A stretch of 64,000 nucleotides of DNA from Euptelea pleiosperma. Its lineage: Eukaryota > Streptophyta > Magnoliopsida > Ranunculales > Eupteleaceae. The stretch covers positions 13,758,138-13,822,137 of the forward strand of contig CM068544.1 in NCBI GenBank assembly GCA_035048495.1, written 5' to 3'. The notes under the pieces were generated by a model. That model was not told the origin of the DNA. It saw only the letters and a list, made by a program, of their open reading frames with translations, and did not search any database. A program made the translations under genes and the position numbers. Each line of letters opens with the position of its first letter. The stretch's first letter is position 1. Below, in pieces: positions 31,464-44,454 of this stretch.

Positions 31464-34400
31464 CGCCAGCGCACCTCTCCGCCTCCACCATCTTCTCCGG
31501 CCACAGATGCACTTCTTGCAACCTGCAAGACCCCCACGCTCCTCACCGCGGATCCACGGAAAGGAGAAGACGTCCCACTGCAACACACCACCGTCGAACC
31601 ACTACAACGCTACTGGAGTTGCAGACCTGCAACTCCGGTCAGCCATCCTCTTAAAACCAGCGGCTCCAAGCTCGTGCAGAACCTGCACCATGATCTCCTA
31701 ACCTACTACATGCTCCCCATATCCACTACAGATCACGCCGGTAGTTCATCCCCCGGGAAACTCAACCTGCAACTTTTAGTTGCTGGACCATTCTCTTCTC
31801 CCTGTTGCACTCTTCTCCGGGCTACAAGTGCTCCATCAACGGCACACCCTCTCCACTTTGGTGTTGTATGCACTAGCAGCGAGAACATTTGCAGGTTCGG
31901 GGCCCTCCTCTTGGTGCTCCTCGCCTTCAAGACCTGCTGGTGTGCTTTAACTAAAAGCGCCTCCCCTTCTCCATTGTTGCACTGCAACTTCGCCCCTCCA
32001 TGAATCAGAAAGTTCAACGGCCAATGAGTGCACCTGAAACCTCCATCAACCTCCTTTGCTGCCACCTAGTGGCTTCTCCTCCAACACCTTCGTGAAAGCA
32101 AGGAAGGAAGTGCGCCTTACCCTCCATTGCATCACCACATGTGCACCGCGAACAAGTCACCACGGGCAGCCACCATTTTAAGCATGGGATTCATCTTCCC
32201 CAAAGTCGTGTTCACTTGCTTTCTTCCCGTACTCATTCGCGGTTAAGTCGGGAAAACCATCACAATCCACATCCCATGCATCTTCCACCATGGTAAGTGT
32301 TTGTGAGTGCTCTCTTTCTAACTTTGTCTCTTTAACTTTCTCTATCTAGTTCTCTCTTCTATCTCCATTTTCTCTCTCTAACTTTTTCCTCATCTTCTTT
32401 CTACTTTCTTCCTCTTTACCCTTCTCTCTAATTTCTCTCATCTCCTAGGTTTTTCTCTCTTTACCTCTCATCCTCTCTCTCTAAACCTTTTACCTCTCTT
32501 CTCTCCTCTCTACCTACTTTCTCTCTCAACCCTATTATCTTTCTCTCTCTAGTTTATTTATTTAATTTTTTATGCTTTATGATTTAGTTATTTTTACTTG
32601 ATTGTAAGAGACATGTTCGATCGAATGAAGTTGATTTGAATAAAAGTGTGTTCCATTCTTTGCAAATTTCCCGTCATTTTATGTTCATTATTGTGCTAAC
32701 CCGACTAATCCCGAGTGCGGATCGACATCCGACACGAATCCCTATACAAATTTATCAATTTTGCAGGATAATCGGATCAAATTACAAATGTGTTGAAGTT
32801 AGGGTCGTTCTCTCAACGACGGAAAAACCCTAATTTCAGTAGCGCAGACAAGAACATAAAATGACAAATTTTTCCACAGAAAATGATAAAAATAAAGGAT
32901 GGAGGGGTGAGAGTGATGATCACGAGATTTAAAAATCTATTTTCTTAGAGAGAGAATTTATCAAAAAGCATATAGAATGATCAACAATAACAAATTGCCC
33001 AAAAACAAATAACTATTTTATTATTTGAAATAAAAGTTGCTTACATTGCTTGAATGAAAGACTAATCTAATAGAGAGAAAGAAAGCATTATTCTAGAGAG
33101 AGAAAGGGAGGAGAGAGAGAAAGGGAGAAAGTTCTAGAGAGAGAAACTATGGTAAAAAAAAATGTTTTACCTTCAACTTATTTGGAGAGATAAGATCTGC
33201 CCGGTGAGTGGTTCGCTGGTGGTGTTGACTGTAGATGCAGTCATTAATGGCTTGGACGAGGTTGTGGAGGGGATGTTGATGCTGAATGGTGCTGGAGGTA
33301 GCAGCTGTTGCATGTCACCAGGAAGGATCTATTTCGTGTTGCAGCTTTGGAGGAGCAACCGTCCAGCAATGAAAAACGTGAAGAAGCTTGCTGATGTGGT
33401 GATGTTTGGCAGGTGCGTGGGATAGTTCGGGATGGGCTGAGCACACCCAACCGTCTCTTTTCTTCTCCTCTTTCTCTATTTCTTTTTTTTCTTTTTTTCT
33501 TTTTTTTTATTTTTCCTTGGGTTTAGCGGTGAGGAAGAAGAGAGGGATGATGGCGGCTGAGAGAGAGGCGGCAAGGGAGGATAAAAGTCAGCCACATAGT
33601 CCTCCAATGGTGGCTTTTAACGGTGAAGGCAGCAAGGCAGAGGCAATGCAGGCAATGGTGGTTTGGTACGTTGCAAACCAGCACATGGGATGGAGATCAA
33701 GACGTGGTGGAGTCTTTTGGCAGCGAACTGCCGTTGGAAGATGTGGAGATGGGGAGCGGCTGCAGGCAGAGGGATGGCTTGGCAACAACCAAGGTGAAGG
33801 GAGGATGCAGCAAGCTGTAGCAGGCGGTGGTTGCTGGTGAAACGGACTGGAGTTGCAGGTTGCAACTCTAGCAACGTTAAAGAAAGATGGGGCTGCTGGT
33901 TTGGGTGGTGATGGAGGCTTCTGCTCCGTTGCAAGAGGATGGCGAGGTCGTTAATGGAGGGGCAAGGGGTGGCCAGCAAGAGATGGTGGAGGAGATCTTG
34001 ATCGGCCAGAGTTGCAGCCTGCAACTCCGGCAATGACGTGGTGAAGAAGATGAAGAAGAAGGTGGAGAAGAAAAGGAAAATGGCCAAACAAGAAGGGAAA
34101 AAGGCGCACGAGGGCTTGGGGGAGAGAATGGAATAGATTGGAGGGGGATTAGGGTTCGAACGAACCCTTCTCCCTCCTCTTATAAAGCTCCCTATTTCCT
34201 TTAATGGAAATAGGGTATTTTTGAAAATAAAAAAATATTTTTATTTTTTATTTTTTAAGTAGAATTCTACTTTTCTATGGGGAATCTCCCCAATTAGTGG
34301 ACCCCCCGTTTTTTTGAAATTTAATTAAAATTCTTTGGAAATTCACGGGGTCCACTAACTGGTCGGACAGCGGGTCGATGATGATGGGCTCGGCTACTGG

Positions 34401-35230
34401 CCCACATGGATTTATGATATCCATTGTCTCACAAGATGATGTGACAGACGGTCTGATGGCGATCGGATGGATGGTGACTTGATTGGGACCCAGATTGGTA
34501 GATCGACGGATCTAGAGAGATCCAACGGTCTGATTGAAGATCCAATGGTCTGATGGAAGATCCAACGATCAGAAAGCTAAGGGAGATGAGATAGAGCCGA
34601 AGGGTAGGAGTTCTGGGGTTGGGTCAGTAGATTCGAGGATCGAGAGATGAAGAGAGAGAGAGAATAAGAAGAGATGAGAGAGAAAGTATCAAAAAAATGG
34701 AGAAAAGTATTGGCAGAGGGTCTGGAACCCTGGTCTTCACTGTGACCATCCTCACGCTTCTCCAGTAGAGTAGACTATCATTCCTTGCTAACTCATGTGG
34801 CTTTAAACGCTTTGGTCCGTCTCTTGGTCATTGGCTCTCCTGTTCTTTTCGTTCTTTGGGCCGGCTTTTTGGTCCTCCTATTCAGCCCATAGTTGGCCCA
34901 TATCTTTTAGTCATAGCATGTGGGCTCTTTAAGCTTTGATAATGGGCTTTCCTGATCGATGTGGGCTCGCAAGTCTCGAGAATTGTCCCATCGGGGTTTC
35001 CTGTGACAGAAGAAGCGCGTAATGAGACTTTATCAGAATGACTACATGTCTAGACTTCCGAAAATGTGTTTAATGCATGTAAATATACCATTTCGTCCAG
35101 AAAAGTGTGTTCTACGCAACAAAAGAGACTCTTACATAGAAAAGTAGATAAATAGAGTATTTTAACGTAGGAGAATGCAATAACGCTAAAAGGATAATTG
35201 CTTAAAATAAGCACTTTTGAGCGAATATCA

Positions 35231-35242
35231 CAACCCCCAACC
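35231..35242 (-). promoter_or_regulatory. Polypurine tract of element D
   Basis: CAACCCCCAACC on the plus strand, the complement of GGTTGGGGGTTG, abutting the LTR start. Confidence 0.78.
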
Positions 35243-37136
35243 AGCATATTGCCAATCCTTGGCAATTAGTGCGAAATAAATGTGCTTAAAAGGGCTCTGC
35301 ACATGCTGCACACTTTCACATTAGCTCCGGGAAAACACCGTTCGTAAAATCATTGAATGGATGCAAAAACAGTTACATGCTAGCGAAGAGTTTGAAAGTT
35401 TTGGCAAGATTACAAACTGATAATCATGACCCAGAATAGTCAGACTCTGCGTGTGTGTGTGCTCAACGTTCTCATCATCCGACAGTAAAGATTTCCAGAT
35501 CACCTCTAAGTTTTTATGCCTCGACCTCAAATCTCACATGTTTAGCACTCAGAATAGAATCACACAAGAAGGGTTTTCTTCTTTTCTCTCAATTTATATG
35601 TGAGGAGATATATTTAATATAAAGAGGCAAAAGATCTCACATATGTTTTATTTGAAAGAAGGACATCTTTAACAGAAGAAGATCTCATGATTGGAATACC
35701 ACTTCACTCAGGAACGTCAGATCAAACTCTATAGCTTCTCTTTCTCCAATCTCCACATTTTATGATCGTACTATCCTAGAATCAAGTAGGACTTTCCTGG
35801 GTTGTAATGAGGCTTAGGTCAGGTGTAGAGAGATAAAGGGATACAGGATTTCAAAGATCTTGAGAGGATATTGTCATTTTCTTGCATTTTTCCTACGGCG
35901 TAACACTATTATCTGGTTCTTTTTCCTTTTTTCGTATTTTTCTCTTTGATATTTCTGAGACTGCTCAATTTCTTTTCAGCTCTTCATACTTTCTTTCCAT
36001 ATTTTGTTTTTAGCTTGAACCACTTTCTTTTCCTTTTGATTCTTCTTCTTTACTTTTCTTTTTCACGGTACACCCACATCAATTATGCTTTTGTCCATCT
36101 CAAAATAAGGGTAGCCAGTCATGTTTCGTAGCTGGACTGGATTTTAGGTTGATGGGTTTGCAAAGAAAAGGCTTTTATAGAAAGGTTCAAAGGGTTTCTA
36201 GTGAAGTATAATTCAGGTGAGTAAAGAGGCTGAATGGTTTAGAAAAAATGGCCTAAATCATTTTCTAGGGTTTGCACTATCATGTATACTGTCTTGACTG
36301 GATATAGAGAAGGTTCTGTCGTAGTAATCCAATGTTGATGTCATTCCGAGTTTTATGATCGAAGTAAAAGATAATGAGATCTCTCAACGAATATTGCGGG
36401 CATGAAGAATAGTGAGTCATCTTGTGACTCAAAATTGTTGTATAACACTCTGAATTGATTAAAGGCTCGAAAGCTCACTGGGTTAGGTCTCCATAATTAG
36501 TCTCACAAGATCTCCAGAATTTCTAAACTTAGGGTGACTCTGATATTGATAGTGTACAATTGTGCCGAATATGAGTTTTTCTGAGTTTTCAAACCTGCTG
36601 TAGTCACGCTTGACTTGACTCAACGCTAACTTTAAACAAAAATTGACATCCTCAATACTGACTTAACGGAGGTTTTTAACTAATCAAAGTCAGGGTATTT
36701 GACACATTTTTGAAATTCTAGAAAACTTTTGGAGAACATCGGAAATCAACCCAAAAACAACATTTTTTTTTTTTTTTTTTAAATAAAGACATGAGTTTTG
36801 GTAAATACCCCAACCCCAACCAAAATATAGCACCATCCTCGGTGCTCATGACCGGGATTTAAAATGATGAAAAATCAGTGATGATGGTGCAAAGGTTCAT
36901 GGAGGATGTTACCAAGGGGGCAGAAACTCGACAGTGTGTGGTACCTGATGATCGGAAGAATTAATGTACCTACAGTTCCAGAGATATAACAATAATAACA
37001 AATGCATGGGACTCATGTACTCTAGGAATACCGGAATTGCCTTTCCGAAAGCACTAAGTTTTATGTCTTCAGCCAGACACAATGGGGGTGACAGGCACCC
37101 CCAACCAAGTTAGAGCACAGGAGACTGAGTGGATCA
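35243..37136 (-). other. Conserved 3' non-coding region of element D
   Basis: The same landmarks as in A and B in reverse: a CA/TG repeat near 35451, a pyrimidine-rich block near 35920-36070, the TGAGTCA dyad near 36415-36433, a T run near 36763, ACCCCAACCCCAACC near 36809, the AGCACC hairpin (36829-36846) and the GGGGGTG/CACCCCC dyad (37084-37102). No credible ORF. Confidence 0.72.
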
Positions 37137-39077
37137 TCAGTCGACATAGACAGGATCGATGAGATCGATCTCAGAAGTCTGAATGAACAATACGTCAAGT
37201 TCATGGAACTGTTTTAGACGCTGCCCATTGACCTGAAAAGAGGAGTGATCCTTGGGATCCTCAATAGTGATTGCCCCAAAGGGTGTGACTGCGGTGACCG
37301 TATAAGGACCGGTCCACCTAGATTTCAGTTTCCCAGGGAAGAGATGGAGACGAGAATTATAAAGAAGGACCTTCTGTCCTGGATGGAACTCTTTCCTGAG
37401 GATGCTCTTGTCATGTATCTACTTCATTTTTGCTTTATAATTCTTGGACAAGTTGTAGGCATCATTTCTGATTTCTTCTAACTCATTCATTTGAAGTTTT
37501 CGCTCCTCCCCTGCAGAGTCGAGGTCGAAGTTGAGTTTCTTAATGGCCCACAGGGCACGATGTTCAATCTCTACCGGTAGATGACAGGGTTTCCCAAAGA
37601 CGAGACGATAGGGAGACATATTGAGTGGGGTCTTGTAGGCGGTTCTGTATGCCCATAAAGCATCAGTGAGACGAGTCGACCAGTCTTTACATGTGGTATT
37701 GACCGTTTTCTCCAAGATCTGCTTGATCTGACGATTAGAAACCTCTACTTGACCACTAGTCTGTGGATGATAAGCTAGGGCAACCTTGTGGGTTACCCCA
37801 TACTTTTTCATTAATTTATCGAATATCTTATTGCAGAAATGGGTGCCCCCATCACTAATGATGGCCTTAGGGGCACCGAATTGGGCGAAGATGAACTCCT
37901 TTAGGAATTTGACCACCACTTTGTGGTCATTGGTCTTGGTGGGAATGGCTTCTATCCATTTGGATACATAGTCTACCGCAAGGAGAATGTACTCAAAACC
38001 ATAGGAAACGGGAAAGGGGCCCATGAAGTCGATGCCCGAGATGTCAAATATTTCATATTCCTGGATGGGAGTGAGGGGCATCATGTTCCTCTGGGAGATG
38101 CGGCCTAGATGCTGGCAATTAGGACAGGTTTTGCAGTAGATATGGGCGTCTTTAAATAGTGTAGGCCAGTAGAATCCGCATTGCAGCACTTTTTCTGCAG
38201 TCTTCTTAGTGCTGAAATGACCACCACAAGGTTGGTCATGACATGAGGACAAGATATTGAGTTGGTCCGACTCAGGGACACAGAGACGAATGATCTGGTC
38301 AGGACAGTATTTATACAAATAAGGGTCATCCCAAGAGTAGTACTTAACTCTTGTTAGGAATTGGCTTTTGTCCTGTTTTGACCAGTGTGAAGGCATTTCT
38401 TCGGTGACAAGGTAATTGACAATGTCAGCATACCATGGATGAACGGAGATAGCGAACAGTTGTTCGTCTGGAAAGGTTTCAGGGATGGGCTGAGTGTCGA
38501 AGGATGACTCTAAAGTTAGTCTAGACAAGTGATCAGCCACTACATTCTCAGTTCCTTTCTTATCCTTAATCTCAAGGTCGAATTCCTGCAGTAAGAGAAT
38601 CCATCGAATTAATCGAGGTTTGGTTTCCTTTTTTGACATGAGATAACGAAGGGCTGCATGATCAGTGTACACTACCACCTTAGTGGCTAAGAGGTACTGA
38701 CGGAATTTATCAAGGGCGAAGACTACCGCCAGGAGTTCTTTCTCAGTGGTGGAGTAATTCATTTGGGCAGAGTTAAGAGTTTTGCTCGCGTAGTAGATCA
38801 CGTGTGACCTTTTGTCAACTCTCTGCCCTAAAATAGCGCCTAACGCGTAGTCAGAAGCATCGCACATTACCTCGAAAGGTAGAGTCCAATCTGGGGGACA
38901 GATAATGGGCGCAGTAGTGAGCTCAGATTTGAGACGCTCAAATGCCTTGACACAGTCAGCATTAAAGTCGAAATGACTATCTTTAGCTAGAAGATGGGAC
39001 AGAGGTCGAGCGATTTGAGAGAAGTCCTTGATGAATCGCCTATAGAATCCTCCGTGTCCCAAAAAGGACCGGATGTC
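37137..39077 (-). pseudogene. pol (RH-IN): RNase H-integrase part of element D pol, truncated
   Basis: Open from 39077 to a TAG at 37419-37421, then in the same frame to TGA at 37137-37139. It starts within the RT tail ([20 protein letters not shown]), then RNase H ([38 protein letters not shown]) and integrase with [10 protein letters not shown] and CKTCPNCQ zinc-binding residues and the D, D, E residues in [15 protein letters not shown] and QVEVSNRQ. The TAG stands where B has TGG (tryptophan), a single change. The RT catalytic box, protease and gag are cut off by LTR G. Very similar to B, but with fewer breaks and no frameshift in the part seen. Confidence 0.9.
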
Positions 39078-42043
39078 TGATATTCGCTTAAAAGTGCTTA
39101 TTTTAAGCCATTATCCTTTAGCGTTATCACACTCTCCTACGTTAAACTTTCCTATTTATACACTTTTCTACGGAAGAGTCTCTTTCATTGCGTAGAACAC
39201 ACTTTTCTGGACGAAATAGTATATTTGCATGCATTAAACACATTTCTGAAAGTCAAGATATGAAGTCGTTTTGATTAAGTCTCATTACACGCTTGTCGTT
39301 TTTGCAGGAAACCCGATCAAGCGATTTTTGAGACTTGCGGGCCCACGATCAACCATAGAAGCCACTATCAAAGCTTAAAAGAGCCATCAGGCTATGACTA
39401 GAAGATACAGGCCAAGTACGGGTCAAGTCAGAGGATCGTAGAGCTAGATAAAGAATCAAGAGAGGAAAAGCTGAAGACCAAGAGACGGGCCAAAGTGATT
39501 CAAAGTCGTACCAACTGACATAAAATGACAGCTTACGTAGTTGGTGAAGCTGACGGAAGATTACATTGAAGATCAGGGTTCAAGACCCTCTGCCAGCTCT
39601 TTTGTCTTTATTTTGTATTATTTTCTCTCTCATCTATCCTAATTCTATCTCCATCTCTCTAGACCTTAACATCCTACCATTAGATCATCATATCCCCCGT
39701 CCGATCCTTAGATCGACCGCCCCAATCCTCAGATCGATCATCTTAACCCTCCAATCTCCATCATCTAACTCCTAATTCTCTCTCCTCTAGCTCCATCCCA
39801 TCTCACATAGCTTTTCCACCATTAGATCTTTCTGGCCGTTAGATCATCCATCGAACCGTTGGATCTCTCCAGATCCGACGGTTGGCTAATCTTGGCCCAT
39901 CCCCATTAGAAACCTCAATATCCCATCTTAGTGGCTAAGTGGCCCACAAGCCTAATGGCAAAAAGGGCCCACTAAATAAACCCACAGTCTTGTCTGAATA
40001 GGCCCAATTCATGCTCTAATCCAACGGCCTAGATCGATTTTCCCTCCATTCTCAACAACCTTCACCCATTTAATATCCACGAGTTCTCAATAGCCCATGT
40101 GACATCATGTGGCCCCAAGGCCTTCAATGGTGGCCCACAATGTTAATGGCCAATGCTTCACTTAAACTCGAAGAGCACATGGTCTTTTGGGCCATTTACC
40201 CTTACTCTCTCTCATCTATCCCATGTCTAAGCCCACGGCCTAAACAACTTAAAGCCCATGTTGTGGCCCATAATATATACCCATGAGGGAGAAAAGGTCA
40301 TTCTTGACCGATTCTCTCTCCAAAAACTCCTACGGTTTCTACAACCGTGTATCTCTCTCACCTCTCTTCCACGTCATCCTAAGTTCTCTCTAACCTCTCA
40401 CACACATCTCCTAATTAAGTCCTAACCTCCTCTCTAATCTCCCAATTTAAGCTCTCTCTTTTCTCTCTCAGGAGGATCTCAATGGAAGGAAACCATCATC
40501 TTTCCTCCACTTTGTTGGCCGGACCTGCAACTCCGGCCAGCAACCACCGTTGCAACTCTCCATGCTATTCTCACAGGCGTTCCTCCTCTCCTCCACGCTG
40601 TCTTCACTTGGAAAGCCAGCAGCACCGAACCTCCTCCTTCTCTCTTGTGTTACTGTACGAACGGCAGCCACCGTGGAGAACACCTCCATCTCCGGCACCC
40701 TGCACGTGTGAAAATAGTGTTTTTTCCGCGTCGTTGGTTACGAAAACCCTAACTTCAACATATTTTTGTAATTTGATCCGATTATCCTGCAAAATTGATA
40801 GATATTTGTATAGGGATTCGTGTCGGATGTCGATCCTCACTCGGGATTAGTCGGGTTAGCGCAATAATGACATAAAATGACGGGAAATTTGCAGAGAATG
40901 GAACATAATTTTATTCAGATCAACTTCATTCAATCAAAATTGTCTTTTACAGCAAAAATCTAACAAAATAACTAAACAAGAAAGCATTTTAATAAGAGAG
41001 GGATGTAGAGAGAGAAAGAGGTTTAGAGAGAGAGAAACTAGAGAGAGAAAGTGGTAGAAGAAGAGAGAAAATTGGAGTTTTAGAGAGATTGAGAGAAAAT
41101 GAGAAGAAGAGATTATTCGAGAGAGAGAAAAAGGAAAAAAGCAAGAGAGAGAAAGAGAAAGGAAAAGGTAAGAGAAAAAAAAAAGAAAGAAGGAAGAGTT
41201 CTAGAGAGAGGAATAGAAAATGAGAATCACCTAGGAAAAGCTTACCATGGAAGAAGATTGGTTGCTGGTGCTCGGGTTGAAGAGTTTGCAGCCGTTCCGG
41301 TGGAGTTGCATGTATGCTGGCGTCAATGGTGATGGAAACGGCTTGGGTTGAACTTTGGAGATGGCGGGGGCAACGGCTGTCACGTTGGATTTTCTCGTGG
41401 CAGCGAAGTGAAGGCTTGCACCTTCTTGGAGTAGCCTGACCGTGACAACGAAGAAGAAGGAGGAGGATGTTGCTGCACTGGTCGTTCAGTGGTTGCTGTC
41501 CAGCGTTGAATGGCTGGAGAAAAGAAGAGATGACGTTTCACCCTGTAAAGGGCGGTGTTGCTGTTCGTGTTGGAGCACTGGCAGACCACCGTGAGGAGGA
41601 GAGCAAGGTGAAGACAGACCTGCAAGGGCTGCTCCAACTATGAAAGAGAGATGGGAGCTGTGCTACAGACCAGTTCGCCGGCACTAATGGAGGGTGGCCG
41701 GAGAAGAAGATGGAAGGGAGAAAGAAGGAAAGAAGGAGGCGCGGTTTGGTAGAATACCGTGATGCAGCAGCGTTGCGGGGGTGTTGGCGGACGAAGCAGC
41801 AGGAGGAGGAGGAAGAAGGGTATGAAGAAGAAGGAGACAGCCGGTGAAGGAAGAGGTGACCGGAGTTGCAGGCTGCAACTCCGGTAATCAAAACTTTGAA
41901 TAAAAAAGAAAAAATGGTGCTGCTCGTGGCAGCAAGATTTGCTGCGCTCAGGCGGAGGGTGGAGAATTTCAGATGAAGGAGAAAGAGAAGGAGACGACAG
42001 AAGGAGAAGAGAAGAAGGAGGTGGCAACTCCGGCCGGAATGAG

Positions 42044-42059
42044 GAAGAAGAAGAAGAAG

Positions 42060-42089
<30 letters not shown>
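42044..42089. repeat. (GAA)n microsatellite in solo LTR F
   Basis: About 15 units; on the LTR sense strand this is a CTT repeat like those in E, M and S. Confidence 0.88.
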
Positions 42090-42090
<1 letters not shown>

Positions 42091-43860
42091 GGGAGAAGAT
42101 TCGGGGAAGGTTTTGGGGAAGGAGAGGAGGAGAGGGGAGAGGGATTAGGGTTCGAACGAACCCCTATCCTTCTCCTTTTAAAGCTTCCCTATTTCCTTTA
42201 ATGGAAATAGGGGATTTTTTGAATAAAAAAAATACGAAAAATAATTTTTAAATTTTTTTTTTTTTTTTAAGTAAAAACCTACTTTTCTATGGGGAATCTC
42301 CCCAATTAGTGGACCCCCCATTTAATTAAAATTATTTTTGAAATTCGCGGGGTCCACTAACTGGTCGGACAGCGGGTCGATGATGGTGGGCCCGGCTACT
42401 GGCCCACATGGACTGATGATGTGACAGGCATTCTGAAGGCGATCGGATGGATGGTGACTTGATTGGGACCCAGATTGGTAGATCGACGGATCTAGAGAGA
42501 TCCAACGGTCCGATTGAAGATCCAACGGTCCGATGGAAGATCCAACGGTCAGAAAGCTAAGGGAGATGAGATAGAGCCGAAGGGTAGGAGTTCTGGGGTT
42601 AGGTCAGTAGATTCGAGGATCGAAAGATGAAGAGAGAGAGAGAATAAGAAGAGATGAGAGAAAAAGTATCAAAAAAATGGAAAAAAGCACTAGCGGAGGG
42701 TCTGGAACCCTGGTCTTCACTGTGACCATCCTCACGCTTCTCCAGTAGAGTCGACTATCATTCCTTGCTGACCCATGTGGCTTTAAACGCTTTGGTCTGT
42801 CTCTTGGTCATTGGCTCTCCTGCTCTCTTCGTTCTTTGGGCCGGCTTTTTGGTCCTCTTATTCAGCCCATATTTGGCCCATATCTTCTAGTCATGGCATG
42901 TGGGCTCTTTAAGCTTTGATAATGGGCTTTCCTGATCGATGTGGGCTTGCAAGTCTCGAGAATTGTCCCATCGGGGTTTCCTGCGACAGAAGAAGCGCGT
43001 AATGAGACTTTATCAGAACGACTCAATGTCTAGACTTCCGAAAATGTGTTTAATGCATGCAAATATACCATTTCGTCCAGAAAAGTGTGTTCTACGCAAC
43101 TGAAGAGACTCTTACGTAGAAAAGTAGATAAATAGAGCCTTTTACGTAGGAGAGTGCGATAACGCTAAAAGGATAATTGCTTAAAATAAGCACTTTTGAG
43201 CTGATATTCGCTCAAAAGTGCTTATTTTAAGCAATTATCCTGTAGCGTTATTGCATTCTCCCACGTTAAAATACTCTATTTATCTACTTTTCTACGTAAG
43301 AGTCTCTTCTGTTGCGTAGAACACACTTTTCTGGACGAAATGGTATATTTGCATGCATTAAACACATTTTCGGAAGTCTAGATATTAAGCCGTTCTGATA
43401 AAGTCTCATTACGCGCTTCTTCTGTCGTAGGAAACCCCGATGGGACGATTCTCGAGACTTGTGGGCCCAAATCGATCATGAGAGCCCATTATCAAAGCTT
43501 AAAGAGCCCACATGCTATGACTAGAAGATATGGGCCAAATATGGGCTGAATCAGAGGACCAAAAAGTCGGCCCAAATAACGAAGAGAGCAGGAGAGCCAA
43601 TGACCAAGAGACGAACCAAAGCGTTTAAAGCCACATGAGTCAGCAAAGAATGATAGTCGACTCTACTGGAGAAGCGTGAGGATGGTCACAGTGAAGACCA
43701 GGGTTCCAGACCCTCCGCCAGTGCTTTTTTCCATTTTTTTGATACTTTTTCTCTCATCTCTCCTTATTCTCTCTCTCTCTTCATCTCTCGGTCCTCGAAT
43801 CTACTGACCTAACCCCAGAACTCCTACCCATCACCTCTATCTCATCTCCCTTAGCTTTCT

Positions 43861-43910
43861 GACCGTTGGATCTTCCATCGGACCGTTGGATCTTCAATCG
43901 GACCGTTGGA
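43861..43910 (-). promoter_or_regulatory. Three tandem TCCAACGGTC motifs (MYB3R/MSA-like) in the E LTR
   Basis: GACCGTTGGA at 43861, 43881 and 43901, exactly 20 bp apart. The complement contains AACGG, the core of mitosis-specific MSA elements bound by three-repeat MYB factors. Similar arrays occur in S, F, D, H and K LTRs. The regulatory role is inferred. Confidence 0.45.
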
Positions 43911-44414
43911 TCTCTCTAGATCCGTCGATCTACCAATCTGGGTCCCAATCAAGTCACCATCCATCCGATCGCCTTCAGAATGCCTGTCACATCATCTTGT
44001 GAGACGATGGACATCATCAGTCCATGTGGGCCAGTAGCCGGGCCCATCAGCATCGACCCGCTGTCCGACCAGTTAGTGGACCCCGCGAATTTCAAAAATA
44101 ATTTTAATTAAATGGGGGGTCCACTAATTGGGGAGATTCCCCATAGAAAAGTAGGTTTTTACTTAAAAAAAAAAAAAAAAAAAAAAAAATTTAAAAATTA
44201 TTTTTCTTATTTTTTTTATTCAAAAAATCCCCTATTTCCATTAAAGGAAATAGGGAGCTTTAAAAGGAGAAGGATAGGGGTTCATTCGAACCCTAATCCC
44301 CCCCCTTTCTCTTCCATTCTCTTCCCCTATCAATCCCGCACAGATCTCTTCTCCTTCTGGCCCCATCTTCCCTTCTTCTTAATTTTTTTTTTCTTCTTCT
44401 TCCTCCTCATCTTC

Positions 44415-44441
44415 GCCGGAGTTGCAGGCAGCAACTCCGGC
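44415..44441. repeat. LTR core hairpin in E (5' LTR)
   Basis: GCCGGAGTTGC, AGGCA, GCAACTCCGGC. The second copy is at 44583-44610; the 3' LTR copies are at 52268-52294 and 52439-52466. Confidence 0.88.
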
Positions 44442-44454
44442 CATCAAGGTCTTC

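Larger units (their letters stand above)
30074..32838 (+). mobile_element. S: solo LTR with perfect duplication GTAGC
   Basis: 2765 bp, TGATATTCGC to TAATTTCA, flanked by GTAGC (30069-30073 and 32839-32843). No interior is present, so two LTRs recombined after insertion. It has three hairpins (31281-31307, 31437-31463, 31613-31638), a CTT repeat and an ATG/GTAAGT donor-like site at 32290-32298. The short ORFs inside are not supported. Confidence 0.93.
30022..35230 (-). repeat. 3' LTR of element D (interrupted by solo LTR S)
   Basis: Without S and one duplicated GTAGC it is about 2439 bp. The outer end GCGAATATCA at 35221-35230 is followed by the polypurine tract. It has hairpins at 33847-33871 and 34005-34031, TATA-side and dyad sequences near 34180-34210, and MYB-like triplets near 34515-34570. 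Its terminal U5 end is missing. Confidence 0.85.
30022..39077 (-). mobile_element. Element D: minus-strand autonomous Athila-type element, cut by S and G
   Basis: Reading on the minus strand from 39077: a truncated pol (to 37137), a conserved 3' non-coding region (to 35231), a polypurine tract and a 3' LTR (35230 to 30022) that lacks its last bases and runs into the palindrome with arm M. Solo LTR S is inserted in the LTR. LTR G is inserted in pol, with ATGTC (39073-39077) as the expected duplication. The 5' half of D lies beyond G, outside the window. Confidence 0.85.

Noticed and set aside
43861..43910. Short regularly spaced repeats as a CRISPR-like array
   Set aside because: Only three 10-bp units with 10-bp spacing inside a plant LTR promoter; no array structure.
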